Assembly (NCBI RefSeq): GCF_030123245.1
Contig: NZ_CP126101.1
Span: 3,594,501-3,658,500, forward strand
Length of the DNA stretch: 64,000 bases
From: Lysinibacillus pakistanensis
GTDB taxonomy: Bacteria; Bacillota; Bacilli; Bacillales_A; Planococcaceae
Reading direction: 5' to 3'
A model generated the notes under the pieces. That model ran no database searches. It saw nothing but the letters and a program-made list of their open reading frames with translations, and had not been told where the DNA came from. Positions within the stretch are counted from its first letter, which is position 1. Each line of letters opens with the position of its first letter. The position numbers were made by a program, and so were the translations under genes. Shown here in pieces: positions 49,074 to 56,635 of the stretch.

Positions 49074-49910
49074 CATCATTCTATCAATATCGTACCATAA
49101 TTTTGGCCAGTATGTGAGGGCACGTTTAGTAAACGGTACTAAATAATCTAAAAATACTAGTTGCTGATCTAATGGTAAATCTACTGCAAAAAGCCATTCA
49201 CGTAATAGCTCATTAGGATATTTTAAACGATGTAACTTTCTTTTATCTAATCGCTTCAGCTCTGGTAACTCTGAAAATATTTTAGTAAGGTCATAATCTA
49301 CTGCTGGCAATACCCGATGTAGCCATAAAATATATTCATCATCTGCTTCTCCTAGATGTGCCAAATCAAAATCAATTAACTTTAGTTCACCATTAGAGCA
49401 CCGTAAAAAATTATGATGGACAACATCTCCATGTAAAAGTGTAATATCTTTTTCGGGAACGTTCTCCATAGAGATTAACTGTAAGGATTTATCACTATAG
49501 TGTAAAATCTGATCGATTTCTTCTTTTGTTAAAAAAGCGCGAAATTCATTGCGTCTGCTTTTAAAACGTAGATGACGCATTTGCCATTTAAGAAGCTGTG
49601 AATAGGTGTGTAAGCCTGGTACTTTTTGCCAAGCTATTTTTTTATGAGTATCATGTAAAGCAAATAAGAGCTTAAGAGATTCTATTCTGTCCTTTTTATA
49701 AGTAAAATTAGCACTATGACTACCCTCTTGCCACACCTGCACAATTAAATGCTCGTCATCACTATTCACTATAGGTAAAACTAATGAAGGTTCGAGCCGT
49801 CCAAGCTTTCGATGAATGGCCTTTACCTTCTCTGCTATTTCTAATTGCTTTGCACGCTTGACAAAATAGTTTTTGGAACGATATTTATATTTCCAAATAT
49901 TAGGTTTCAA
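49065..49910 (-). CDS. Aminoglycoside phosphotransferase/CotS-like kinase-fold protein
   Basis: This 281-residue protein has a small protein-kinase-like fold. The catalytic loop is LLHGDVVHHNFLRC (near residue 175) and the metal-binding motif is LKLIDFDLAHLG, where DFD replaces the usual DFG or DWE. No aminoglycoside-specific pocket can be recognised. In spore formers, kinase-fold proteins of this size include CotS and YutH/YsxE, which belong to the spore coat. The gene follows the SafA-like gene by 22 bases, so a coat role is a reasonable inference. The natural substrate is unknown. Confidence 0.75.
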   Translation of the reverse strand: MKPNIWKYKYRSKNYFVKRAKQLEIAEKVKAIHRKLGRLEPSLVLPIVNSDDEHLIVQVWQEGSHSANFTYKKDRIESLKLLFALHDTHKKIAWQKVPGLHTYSQLLKWQMRHLRFKSRRNEFRAFLTKEEIDQILHYSDKSLQLISMENVPEKDITLLHGDVVHHNFLRCSNGELKLIDFDLAHLGEADDEYILWLHRVLPAVDYDLTKIFSELPELKRLDKRKLHRLKYPNELLREWLFAVDLPLDQQLVFLDYLVPFTKRALTYWPKLWYDIDRMMKK

Positions 49911-49932
49911 TTCTTCGATAATGTATGCTTTT

Positions 49933-51039
49933 TCACCATCGATAAGGCGTCATCCCGCCTGGGAATAAGTGCGGTGACACCCATGGCTCACATGACGGAC
50001 ACGGCGGTGGGCAGGCCGATGGACATGGTGGCGGTGGTGGGCATGGCGGTGGGCAGTGACATGGGTCCATTTGCCAATTTGGCATCATTGGCTGAGTATT
50101 GCAACCACAGGACTGCCCCATATTCATCTCTGGCATAGGCTGGAATTGAGGCTGCGTAAATGTTTCAGGTTTTTGGAAGAATGGCGATGTGCTTGACTCT
50201 AAGAAATTCTCCATTCCGGCTACATGATTACCCTTCATTTCACAGGATGTTGGTTGCTGTGGCATTGTATAGGCTTCTACTTGTGGTTCCATTGGCATCT
50301 GCATTGGCATTGGCATTTGCATAGGCATCTGCATCGGCATTTGCATTGGCCACCACATATGATGGTGAACTGGCTGATGGCAGCTAGAACAATGTGGTAC
50401 TGCAGGCATTGGCGGTGGCATGATAAAAATCGGTTGTGGTAATGGTGGTTGTGGTGCTGGTTGTACAATAGGCGGTGGTTGAATTTGTACTGGTGGTGGA
50501 GCAACGTTTTGTGTTTGCTCTACCTGTGGCATAACTACTTGCTGGTTCCAGCTTAGCTCTACAGGCTGTGGTACAAACATTGGCTGCTGTGGCATCGGCA
50601 TTGGCATTGGATAAGGAATTGGTATCATCTGTGGCTCTGGCATTGGTGGTGGTGGCACAACAACAGGTGGTGGCATTGGCCTTTGTACCTCTTTTTTTAT
50701 ACTTTCTTTAACTGGCTTTGTAGGTGATTCTTTGTGCATTTTTGTTTCCTTTTGCCCTTCTTTATGTGATTCCCAATTTGTTTCTCTATGTCCCTCTTTA
50801 TTCCCTTCTCGATGTGTTCCCCAGTTTGTTTCTCTATGCCCCTCTCTGTTTCCATCTCGATGCCCTTCTCTATGCGGATCTTTGTTTATTTTTTCAGGCA
50901 AAATAATTTCCATGCCCGGAACAATATAATCTGGATTGGCAAGGTGGGCATTCAGTCTCTTTAAATCTTCAAACGAAACGCCGTATTCTTTGGCAATCTT
51001 CCACAACGTATCTCCCTTTTGAACAATATGAATACGCAA
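49933..51039 (-). CDS. safA: SafA-like spore coat morphogenetic protein with LysM domain
   Basis: The N-terminal LysM domain (residues 2-46, IHIVQKGDTLWKIAKEYG) binds peptidoglycan, as in SafA, which directs inner-coat assembly. It is followed by a hydrophilic tandem-repeat block (about 55-110, variants of HREGHRDGN and HRETNW), a Pro/Met/Gln-rich region (120-290, including MPMQMPMQ tracts), and a Cys/Pro-rich tail. Translation should start at TTG 51039, because AAGGGAGG lies 6 bases before it; an in-frame ATG at 51069 lies upstream of that site. Its place near niaR matches safA in B. subtilis, but beyond the LysM domain the composition is low-complexity, so homology there cannot be judged. 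Confidence 0.85.
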   Translation of the reverse strand: MRIHIVQKGDTLWKIAKEYGVSFEDLKRLNAHLANPDYIVPGMEIILPEKINKDPHREGHRDGNREGHRETNWGTHREGNKEGHRETNWESHKEGQKETKMHKESPTKPVKESIKKEVQRPMPPPVVVPPPPMPEPQMIPIPYPMPMPMPQQPMFVPQPVELSWNQQVVMPQVEQTQNVAPPPVQIQPPPIVQPAPQPPLPQPIFIMPPPMPAVPHCSSCHQPVHHHMWWPMQMPMQMPMQMPMPMQMPMEPQVEAYTMPQQPTSCEMKGNHVAGMENFLESSTSPFFQKPETFTQPQFQPMPEMNMGQSCGCNTQPMMPNWQMDPCHCPPPCPPPPPCPSACPPPCPSCEPWVSPHLFPGGMTPYRW

Positions 51040-51181
51040 TGTTTTCCTCCCTTCCTCTCTACGTATCATATGTTCAATGTTTCATTTGGATACAAAAAAT
51101 TCACGCATGTTAGAAATGCTTCATGGTACACTAGGCTTTAAGGAAAACTGCTTCCTTTATTACAGGCAGAGGTGATCTCTT

Positions 51182-51715
51182 ATGAAAAAAATGTTAGGTG
51201 AGGAACGCAGACTGCATCTTCTAGCACAATTAAAAAATAGTACAACACCTATAACAGGCACAGATCTAGCTAAATTCGCCAATGTATCAAGACAAGTCAT
51301 TGTCAACGATATGACATTATTAAAGGCTAGAAATGAGCCTATTATTGCAACTAGTCAAGGCTATCTCTATATGCACCAGGAGCACTTACAGCACACAGTA
51401 GAACGGACAATCCCTTGTTTCCATACATCACAGGATGCTGAAGATGAGCTGTTGACCATAGTTGACTGCGGTGGAACAGTGAAAAATGTTATCGTGGAAC
51501 ATCCAATTTATGGTGAAATTACTGCATCTCTCATGGTATCTAATCGGCATGAGGTTAAAAAATTTATTGAACGCGTTAATGAAACACAAGCAAGCTACTT
51601 ATCCGAGCTCACTGGAGGCACACATCTACATGTCATTTCTGCACCTTCAACTGAAATATTAAATTTGATTGAGCGTACATTAGAAAAAAAAGGCTATTTA
51701 ATTGCCGATCAATAG
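51182..51715 (+). CDS. niaR: NAD biosynthesis/niacin repressor NiaR
   Basis: NiaR (YrxA) represses nicotinate-salvage or NAD-synthesis genes in response to niacin. The 177-residue protein has an N-terminal winged helix (TPITGTDLAKFANVSRQVIVNDMTLLK, about 20-46) and a C-terminal 3H domain whose conserved metal-binding histidines are visible in VEHPIYGE, SNRHEVKKFI and GGTHLHVIS. It is divergent from the safA-like gene. No nad genes are adjacent in this window. Confidence 0.92.
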   Translation: MKKMLGEERRLHLLAQLKNSTTPITGTDLAKFANVSRQVIVNDMTLLKARNEPIIATSQGYLYMHQEHLQHTVERTIPCFHTSQDAEDELLTIVDCGGTVKNVIVEHPIYGEITASLMVSNRHEVKKFIERVNETQASYLSELTGGTHLHVISAPSTEILNLIERTLEKKGYLIADQ

Positions 51716-51723
51716 TATTTTCT

Positions 51724-51758
51724 TAGCTGCTAGTCTTCTCTAAAAAATCTAGCAGCTA
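51724..51758. terminator. Bidirectional terminator after niaR
   Basis: The arms AGCTGCTAG and CTAGCAGCT surround an A-rich loop between the convergent niaR and flavohaemoglobin-like genes. The stop of the latter lies inside it. Confidence 0.75.
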
Positions 51759-52522
51759 TTACGTTTTGGTAAGGTAATCTCAAGCGTATCCCCTTCAGAT
51801 AACTGATTAAATAAATATTCCGTTAGATGATCATTTTTATGGATGTTAGCACTTCGATTAATAATCATTACATATCCTTTATGGCCTGTCTTTTCAATTA
51901 CTCGGTAACTTTTCTGAAGAGAAGGCGCTTCATTTAGCATTGTTAAACGCACTGAAACAAAGTTATCTGTTCCATGTATGGGTGCTATTTTACCATCTAT
52001 AGGTACAATATAAATTAACACGACTAAATCGCTTTCCTGTACTTTTTTCACAACTCTAAATGATTTAAAAAACCATGTTTGCATACCTATCTTTACTTTT
52101 TTGTAGTCGCTTTTTTCTAATCGAGTTGCAATTTCTGCTAATCGATAAAATATTAATTGAAATGCAATAATTTCTTCATGTGTTACACTTTCCTCCAATG
52201 CTTCGCGAATAGAAATTATTAAATATTTACCTAAGTTTTTATAGTGATCTGGTAAAAGGCCTAAGCTTTGGTACTGATGTACCATTGGTTTTATGGATGG
52301 GATAAATTGCTTTAAAGATTCTTGCATCACAGCTCCAAAAACCATATCAATTAAAGACATTGTGAATCCTTCTATTTTGTTGACATCATCTTGAAACATA
52401 TGTAGGAAATCTGGTTCATTGTTCTGTAATTTTTCCACAAAAAGTATCTTAATTTTTTCTTTATTTAGTTGTATTGCTGGTGCAATTTTTTTAATCTCCT
52501 TTTGAATATCCACCAAAAACAT
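51749..52522 (-). CDS. Degenerate flavohaemoglobin-like protein (globin plus partial FAD domain)
   Basis: Residues 20-138 resemble the globin domain of flavohaemoglobin Hmp, especially HQYQSLGLLPDHYKNLGKYL. Residues 148-252 follow the order of the Hmp FAD domain (FRVVKKVQESD, YIVPIDGK, a SY motif in place of RxYS, and a final GDTLEITLP). The protein then ends at 257 residues, whereas Hmp has about 400, so the NAD(P)H domain is missing. The proximal heme histidine of Hmp aligns with Tyr84 and the distal-pocket Tyr with Phe28. Heme binding and NO dioxygenase activity are therefore doubtful. The frame is intact with a GGAGGT ribosome binding site, suggesting a maintained gene with another, perhaps sensory, role. 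Confidence 0.65.
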   Translation of the reverse strand: MFLVDIQKEIKKIAPAIQLNKEKIKILFVEKLQNNEPDFLHMFQDDVNKIEGFTMSLIDMVFGAVMQESLKQFIPSIKPMVHQYQSLGLLPDHYKNLGKYLIISIREALEESVTHEEIIAFQLIFYRLAEIATRLEKSDYKKVKIGMQTWFFKSFRVVKKVQESDLVVLIYIVPIDGKIAPIHGTDNFVSVRLTMLNEAPSLQKSYRVIEKTGHKGYVMIINRSANIHKNDHLTEYLFNQLSEGDTLEITLPKRNSC

Positions 52523-52618
52523 ACTTTTACCTCCTTTTTTACCAAATAAATACCATTAATACTAGTGTAACATGTTTAAGGAGAAAAGCGGCTCCGCAAT
52601 TTTAGCCATTTTTTGACA

Positions 52619-52652
52619 AAAAAAGCTATCCAATATAAATTGGATAGCTTTC
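52619..52652. terminator. Hairpin copy 1 (left of the inserted segment)
   Basis: AAAGCTATCCAAT-ATAA-ATTGGATAGCTTT is a perfect 13-base-pair hairpin with A/T flanks, and could act as an intrinsic terminator. The same sequence in the same orientation recurs at about 54645-54674. Confidence 0.75.
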
Positions 52653-52711
52653 ATAGTGTTGAAAAACTAAATGGTCAAGGGACTCTTTATGAATATTTAG
52701 CCAAAATGAAG

Positions 52712-52812
52712 GTGATTTCCGTTCCAGGCTACTCGCTTTGTTGCTGTCGCTTCGCTTTCGCACAGAGCAAAGCTTCCTGTGGGCGAGCGACGAGCCGCTT
52801 CCTGCGCTGACG
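52712..52812. repeat. Left half of a palindromic intergenic repeat split by the IS element
   Basis: This segment begins GTGATTTCCGTTCCAGGC and continues through GGCTACTCG (52728-52736) and several inverted GC-rich boxes up to the IS target site. Joined to 54244-54310 it would form a repeat of roughly 170 bp with outer inverted repeats GGCTACTCG/CGAGTAGCC. From memory, very similar repeats are common between genes in Lysinibacillus and other Bacillaceae. Confidence 0.7.
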
Positions 52813-52839
52813 TGATCTGACCCCAAAAATTTGAACTTT

Positions 52840-53628
52840 TTAAGAAACCTTTCGAAACTCAACTGGACTTTTTCCATTGAGTTTTATTTTTATCCGTTCA
52901 TGATTGTAATAATAGATATAGTCTGCTAACTCTTTTTTGAATTCTTCATAGTTTTTAAACGTAGTGGTATACAGAAATTCTGATTTCATTATGCCAAAAA
53001 AGCTTTCTATCACGGCATTATCTAAACAATTTCCTTTCCGTGACATACTTTGCTTGATTTCATAAGTTGCTAATAACTCTTGAAAACGCGGTATTTGATA
53101 TAACCATCCTTGATCAGAATGAATGATTAAGTCATTCTTTTCCAGTAACTTTGTATACGTAAACGCCTTTTTAAAAGACTGTTGAACTAACTCAAAATTA
53201 GGTGATTTCGATACCTCATATCCAACAATTTCTCGACTGAATAAATCTAATACAGCTGAAATATAGATTTTTTGGCCATTCATTTTAAATTCAGTTACAT
53301 CGGTTACCCATTTCTGATTTGGTTCAGTGGCTTCAAAATTGCGCTGAATTAGATTCTCTGCGACATAGCCCACTGTCCCTTTATACGAGCGGTATTTTTT
53401 AGGGCGTACCGTCCCTTTTAAGCCCAATTCCTGCATCAATCGTTGAACCGTTTTATGATTGATGAAAAATCCTTCATTACGGAGGGCTAAACAAATACGA
53501 CGATAACCATAACGCCCCTTATGATGATGAAAAAGCGTCTGGATTCGTTCTTTGATCTCTTGGTATTTATCTGGTTTTGTCCATTTTTGAAGGTGATAAT
53601 AATACGTACTTTTCTTTAGTTTTGCCAC
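52840..53628 (-). CDS. IS3-family transposase OrfB (DDE integrase domain)
   Basis: The 262-residue protein is the catalytic part of the transposase. The N-terminus has the HTH_21-type segment HHKGRYGYRRICLALRNEG. The DDE triad is visible as WVTDVTEFK, LIHSDQGWLYQ, and the Glu in NAVIESFFGIMKSE. The frame is open upstream of the nominal GTG and can be joined to orfA by a -1 shift at the A5G run near 53683 (codons AAG AAA AAG before the orfA stop). That would give a fused OrfAB transposase, as is usual in this family. No inactivating change is seen. Confidence 0.93.
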   Translation of the reverse strand: MAKLKKSTYYYHLQKWTKPDKYQEIKERIQTLFHHHKGRYGYRRICLALRNEGFFINHKTVQRLMQELGLKGTVRPKKYRSYKGTVGYVAENLIQRNFEATEPNQKWVTDVTEFKMNGQKIYISAVLDLFSREIVGYEVSKSPNFELVQQSFKKAFTYTKLLEKNDLIIHSDQGWLYQIPRFQELLATYEIKQSMSRKGNCLDNAVIESFFGIMKSEFLYTTTFKNYEEFKKELADYIYYYNHERIKIKLNGKSPVEFRKVS

Positions 53629-53678
53629 CTTTAATAGAGCTTGAAGAGGAAAATCCAGCCTTAGCTCATATACAGCTC

Positions 53679-54194
53679 TTACTTTTTCTTTGGTTTGAAT
53701 GCATCCTTTTCTTGAGCTAAGGCTTTCAACTTTTTTAAATAGGCATTTTCCATACGTAAATATTCAATTTCTTCTTTTAACTCATCCATCGTTTTCTCAT
53801 TTAAATCGGTCGCAGGGGTATGTTTTTTTGGCATCGATTGGCACTCCTTTTCTACTTGATAGAGCACCTCTCCAGCCTTTGACATCCATTGTTTTTTCCA
53901 TCTTCGAACGGTTTCACGAGAAGGAATATTAAACTTCGCAGCGGTCTGTAAGAGCGAATCGCCCGTCTCTATCAGGTGTTGAATTACTTTTATTTTAAAA
54001 GAATCTTCATAATTCGTGTACCCCTGAGGACGAATAATTCCTTCGATGCCATGATATCGATATAATTCAATCCATAATCGAATGTAATGTCGGTCAATCT
54101 GTAATCTTTTTGCAATCTGATACGTACTTTCATTTTCTTCAAAGTAAGCAATAACAGCAGCTAATTTTTGTTCATCAGAAATCACTAACTGCAC
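53679..54194 (-). CDS. IS3-family transposase OrfA (DNA-binding subunit)
   Basis: The 171-residue protein carries two helix-turn-helix units (ENESTYQIAKRLQIDRHYIRLWIELYRYHG and QTAAKFNIPSRETVRRWKKQW) and a C-terminal leucine-zipper-like helix (TMDELKEEIEYLRMENAYLKKLKAL). This is the IS150-type double-helix OrfA. It ends in FKPKKK with the slippery A-rich sequence just before its stop. Its start lies inside the right end of the element. Confidence 0.92.
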   Translation of the reverse strand: MQLVISDEQKLAAVIAYFEENESTYQIAKRLQIDRHYIRLWIELYRYHGIEGIIRPQGYTNYEDSFKIKVIQHLIETGDSLLQTAAKFNIPSRETVRRWKKQWMSKAGEVLYQVEKECQSMPKKHTPATDLNEKTMDELKEEIEYLRMENAYLKKLKALAQEKDAFKPKKK

Positions 54195-54240
54195 CCCCTT
54201 ATATTAGATTTTTTAAGTCCAATATTTTGGGTGCAGTTCA

Positions 54241-54310
54241 ACGCTCCGTGCAGGGTCTCGTCTGTCTCGCTATCCCACGGGAGTCGAGTAGCCTTGCACT
54301 CCAATCAACA
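54241..54310. repeat. Right half of the palindromic intergenic repeat split by the IS element
   Basis: After the ACG duplication the sequence continues through GC-rich boxes to CGAGTAGCC (54285-54293) and CCAATCAAC. It is the inverted partner of the left half ending at 52812. Confidence 0.7.
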
Positions 54311-54644
54311 ATAGTGGAGAACTTTAAATATTCTCTTCCTTCAAAAATCATTAAATGGATAGAATAGTGATAAATTCTATAGCTGTCAACCTACATTTTG
54401 TGCATAAAACTACTTTGTAACGATACATAAAGCCACTTATTGCTAACACTGCTTTTGTATAGGGAAATGTTACCTAAACTCCATTTTTAGCAATATAGTG
54501 ATGGCTAAGATTTCAATTTATCACTTTACATTTGTGTAAAATACCAGAAGAAAATACGATCAACCCCCTCGTTTTGAAAAAAGGGCTATTACTTTTTAAT
54601 TTGTCACCTTGGTTTCATTGACATAATAGTATTTCAACAACATG
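54311..54644. other. Gene-free region with long imperfect inverted repeats
   Basis: No ORF with coding character is seen. GTGATAAATT (54367-54376) and AATTTATCAC (54515-54524) are perfect inverted partners. Inside them AGCCACTTATTGCTAA (54431-54446) is inverted at 54487-54506 with a four-base insertion. The stretch may be the remnant of another repeat or a structured RNA. Confidence 0.5.
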
Positions 54645-54674
54645 AAAGCTATCCAATATAAATTGGATAGCTTT
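54645..54674 (-). terminator. Terminator of the DUF393 gene (hairpin copy 2)
   Basis: This is the same 13-base-pair hairpin as at 52619-52652, directly after the DUF393 stop. The bases beyond it (TCATGTTGTTGAAATAC on the minus strand) resemble, in inverted orientation, those beyond copy 1 (TCATAGTGTTGAAAAAC on the plus strand). Confidence 0.75.
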
Positions 54675-55068
54675 ATTGCTTGAGAAATCTTTTTTGCTGA
54701 GAAGGTGTAGGCAAAAGGCACATTTTTTTTTGACCGAAAAGACGATATCTATTTTTTGCCACTACTCGGTACACACTATTTCGTAAAAATGGCGGTACAA
54801 GAGTGAAAAGATAGCAGATTGGCCAAAAACCATCTAATTTCCGGCTGATTCTTAGAGCAGCTGTTGATTCAGCATAGGCCTTTCCATGCTCAATTAATAT
54901 AACACTATCAACATTCTCTGACACATTATATTTAGCAAGGAGTGCTTGACCTATATCACTTTGGATGGATGCAAATTGAAAATATGCTGCCTGATCGTGC
55001 TTAATAATAAATTGTACACTGCTATCACAAAAATTACAGACCCCATCAAACAAAATAATACCGCTCAT
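54673..55068 (-). CDS. DUF393 (DCC family) thiol-disulfide oxidoreductase-like protein
   Basis: This 131-residue protein is thioredoxin-like. The DCC-family signature DGVCNFCDSSVQF (residues 8-20) gives a CxxC pair at Cys11 and Cys14, and the second conserved block is LDGFWPICYLFTLVPPFLRNSVYRVVAKNRYRLFG. Family members are predicted disulfide oxidoreductases with unassigned substrates. It follows pheA by 21 bases on the same strand, so it may share its transcript, but a functional link is not evident. Confidence 0.9.
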   Translation of the reverse strand: MSGIILFDGVCNFCDSSVQFIIKHDQAAYFQFASIQSDIGQALLAKYNVSENVDSVILIEHGKAYAESTAALRISRKLDGFWPICYLFTLVPPFLRNSVYRVVAKNRYRLFGQKKMCLLPTPSQQKRFLKQ

Positions 55069-55089
55069 ACTTTACCTCCTTGCTGGCTT

Positions 55090-55968
55090 CTATGATTCGT
55101 CTGACGTCAAATACGTAAAGTAAGTACCAAGTGATTTTACCTTGCAACCAAGTGCAGCTAGTTCTTCCATTGCCCCACGCATCATAGGTTCTTTTTCATC
55201 TGCTAAGACATCAATCATAAAGAAGTAATCACCTAATCCCGTTTTTAAAGGACGTGATTCAATTTTACTTAAATTTAACTGTCGCCATGCAAAGACTGAT
55301 AGAACTTGATGTAATGCTCCTGATCGGTCAGTAGGTAACGTAATCATAAAAGTTGTTTTTGCCTGTCCGTCTGATAATTCCTGTGGTAACCGTATATTTT
55401 GCTTTGATAATACGAAGAAGCGTGTATGATTAAAATGGAAATCATGAATATTTGGTTGAACGATTTCCAAATCATATTTTTCTGCCGCTGCAGCATTACC
55501 AACTGCTGCAATGCACTCGTTTGGATTTTCGGATACATATTTCGCAGCAGCGGCAGTTGAAGTTGTTTGCTGTAATGGTACATGGCTGAAACGATAGAAT
55601 AAGTATTTATGACATTGTGCTAGGGCGTGTGGATGTGAATAAACCCCTTTAATTGATTCCCAATGATCCTTTTGGGCTTTATTGACCATTAAATGCTGCT
55701 GGATTTTTAGTTGAAGCTCTCCTGTAACGTATAATATTGCCTCATGAAATAAATAATCAAGTGTCAGTGTTACAGAGCCCTCAAGTGCATTCTCCATAGG
55801 GACAACTGCATAATCTACCTTCCCATCTGCCACCGCTTCAATGCATTCTGGAATTGTTGCACATGGGACGAGCCACTCAGTTGGAAAGATTGCTTTTGTG
55901 GCTAAGTATGTAAATGATGCTTCTGGTCCTAAATATGCGATTCGTTTTTCCCAATGCTGCTCTGTCAT
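55090..55968 (-). CDS. pheA: Prephenate dehydratase
   Basis: PheA converts prephenate to phenylpyruvate for phenylalanine synthesis. The protein has about 292 residues. It has a periplasmic-binding-like catalytic domain (IAYLGPEASFTYLATK, VVPMENALEGSVTLTLDYL, the TTSTAAAAKYV region with the catalytic Thr, and AAVGNAAAAEKYDL) and a C-terminal ACT domain (about 200-280, LHQVLSVFAWRQLNLSKIESRP) for Phe feedback. ATG 55968 follows GGAGG by 8 bases; a GTG six codons upstream overlaps that site. It is downstream of pheB and separated from it by a terminator. Confidence 0.95.
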   Translation of the reverse strand: MTEQHWEKRIAYLGPEASFTYLATKAIFPTEWLVPCATIPECIEAVADGKVDYAVVPMENALEGSVTLTLDYLFHEAILYVTGELQLKIQQHLMVNKAQKDHWESIKGVYSHPHALAQCHKYLFYRFSHVPLQQTTSTAAAAKYVSENPNECIAAVGNAAAAEKYDLEIVQPNIHDFHFNHTRFFVLSKQNIRLPQELSDGQAKTTFMITLPTDRSGALHQVLSVFAWRQLNLSKIESRPLKTGLGDYFFMIDVLADEKEPMMRGAMEELAALGCKVKSLGTYFTYLTSDES

Positions 55969-56065
55969 TGCAATTTCCTCCTTCACTACAATTGTAGTTT
56001 TTAAAATATTATATATGTTTTTGACAACTTCACTAACATCCTAATCGTTTTGAAATGATAAGAAT

Positions 56066-56113
56066 AAGGAGCTGTCCCATCAGATACTATTTCTAATGAG
56101 ACTGCTCCTCTTA
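56066..56113 (-). terminator. Terminator downstream of pheB
   Basis: The stem AGAGGAGCAGTCTCAT pairs with ATGGGACAGCTCCTT on the minus strand, with AT-rich flanks, between pheB and pheA. Confidence 0.7.
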
Positions 56114-56155
56114 AAGCCTTATTTGCCGTCCTATAGCAGTAATTCATAACAGCTA

Positions 56156-56611
56156 TTACAATGCACCGGAACTAATAACTTCCGCTGATTCTACAAAATC
56201 TAAACGTTTTAGTTGTTGTATTAATTCATCAAGCTCACAAGTCATGCTCGTTACATCTAAGGACAAAGTTACATTAGCACGTCCTTGAATAGGTATAGTT
56301 TGATGAATAGTTAGCACATTGCAATGTGTGTTTGTCACTGTTTCTAAAAGCTTGGCAAGTGTTCCTTTACGGTCTTGAAGCTGTAAAAAGACTGTTAAAA
56401 TGCGTTCCTGCACAATTGAGTGGAAAGGAAATACAGCATCACGATATTTGTAAAACGCACTTCGCGATAAATCCACCTGCTTTACCGCATCCCAAATGGA
56501 TGAAACTGAGCCACTTGAAAGTAAGTGCTTCGCCTCCAAAGTTTTTTGCATAGCATCTGTTAAAACATCTTCACGAACTAAATAATATCGCTGATTCGCA
56601 ACATTCTTCAT
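56156..56611 (-). CDS. pheB: ACT domain protein PheB
   Basis: This 151-residue protein has an N-terminal region typical of PheB/UPF0735 proteins (YYLVREDVLTDAMQKTLEAKHLL, then VDLSRSAFYKYRDAVFPF) and a C-terminal ACT domain (about 75-148, LLETVTNTHCNVLTIHQTIPI). Despite its name it has no demonstrated chorismate mutase activity. The ACT domain suggests amino-acid sensing. It follows obgE by 24 bases, the conserved spo0B-obgE-pheB-pheA order. Confidence 0.93.
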   Translation of the reverse strand: MKNVANQRYYLVREDVLTDAMQKTLEAKHLLSSGSVSSIWDAVKQVDLSRSAFYKYRDAVFPFHSIVQERILTVFLQLQDRKGTLAKLLETVTNTHCNVLTIHQTIPIQGRANVTLSLDVTSMTCELDELIQQLKRLDFVESAEVISSGAL

Positions 56612-56635
56612 ACGCTTCCCCCTAAAACTCTTGTC

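Larger units (their letters stand above)
52813..54240 (-). mobile_element. IS3-family insertion sequence (IS150-like group), complete
   Basis: The element is 1428 bp, begins TGATCTG at 52813 and ends CAGTTCA at 54240. The terminal inverted repeats match over about 24 bases with mismatches (left TGATCTGACCCCAAAA, right reverse complement TGAACTGCACCCAAAA). A 3-bp target duplication, ACG, lies on both sides (52810-52812 and 54241-54243). It carries orfA and orfB with an intact frameshift signal, and neither frame is broken, so it looks recently active. It has split an older palindromic repeat. Confidence 0.93.

Noticed and set aside
49065..49910. Aminoglycoside resistance gene
   Set aside because: Only the general kinase motifs are present. 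The context is the spore coat gene, and no resistance-linked mobile element is adjacent, so a resistance call would be unsupported.
50224..50906. Plus-strand ORFs with His/Trp-rich or Cys/Phe/Leu-rich repeats
   Set aside because: They are antisense readings of the low-complexity region of the SafA-like gene and have no ribosome binding sites.
52626..52877. 83-codon minus-strand ORF spanning the left end of the IS element
   Set aside because: It crosses the IS boundary and the palindromic repeat, has no ribosome binding site, and encodes no recognisable protein.
56156..56611. Chorismate mutase assignment for PheB
   Set aside because: The protein shows an ACT domain and no chorismate mutase fold motifs. 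The historical name is kept without the enzymatic claim.
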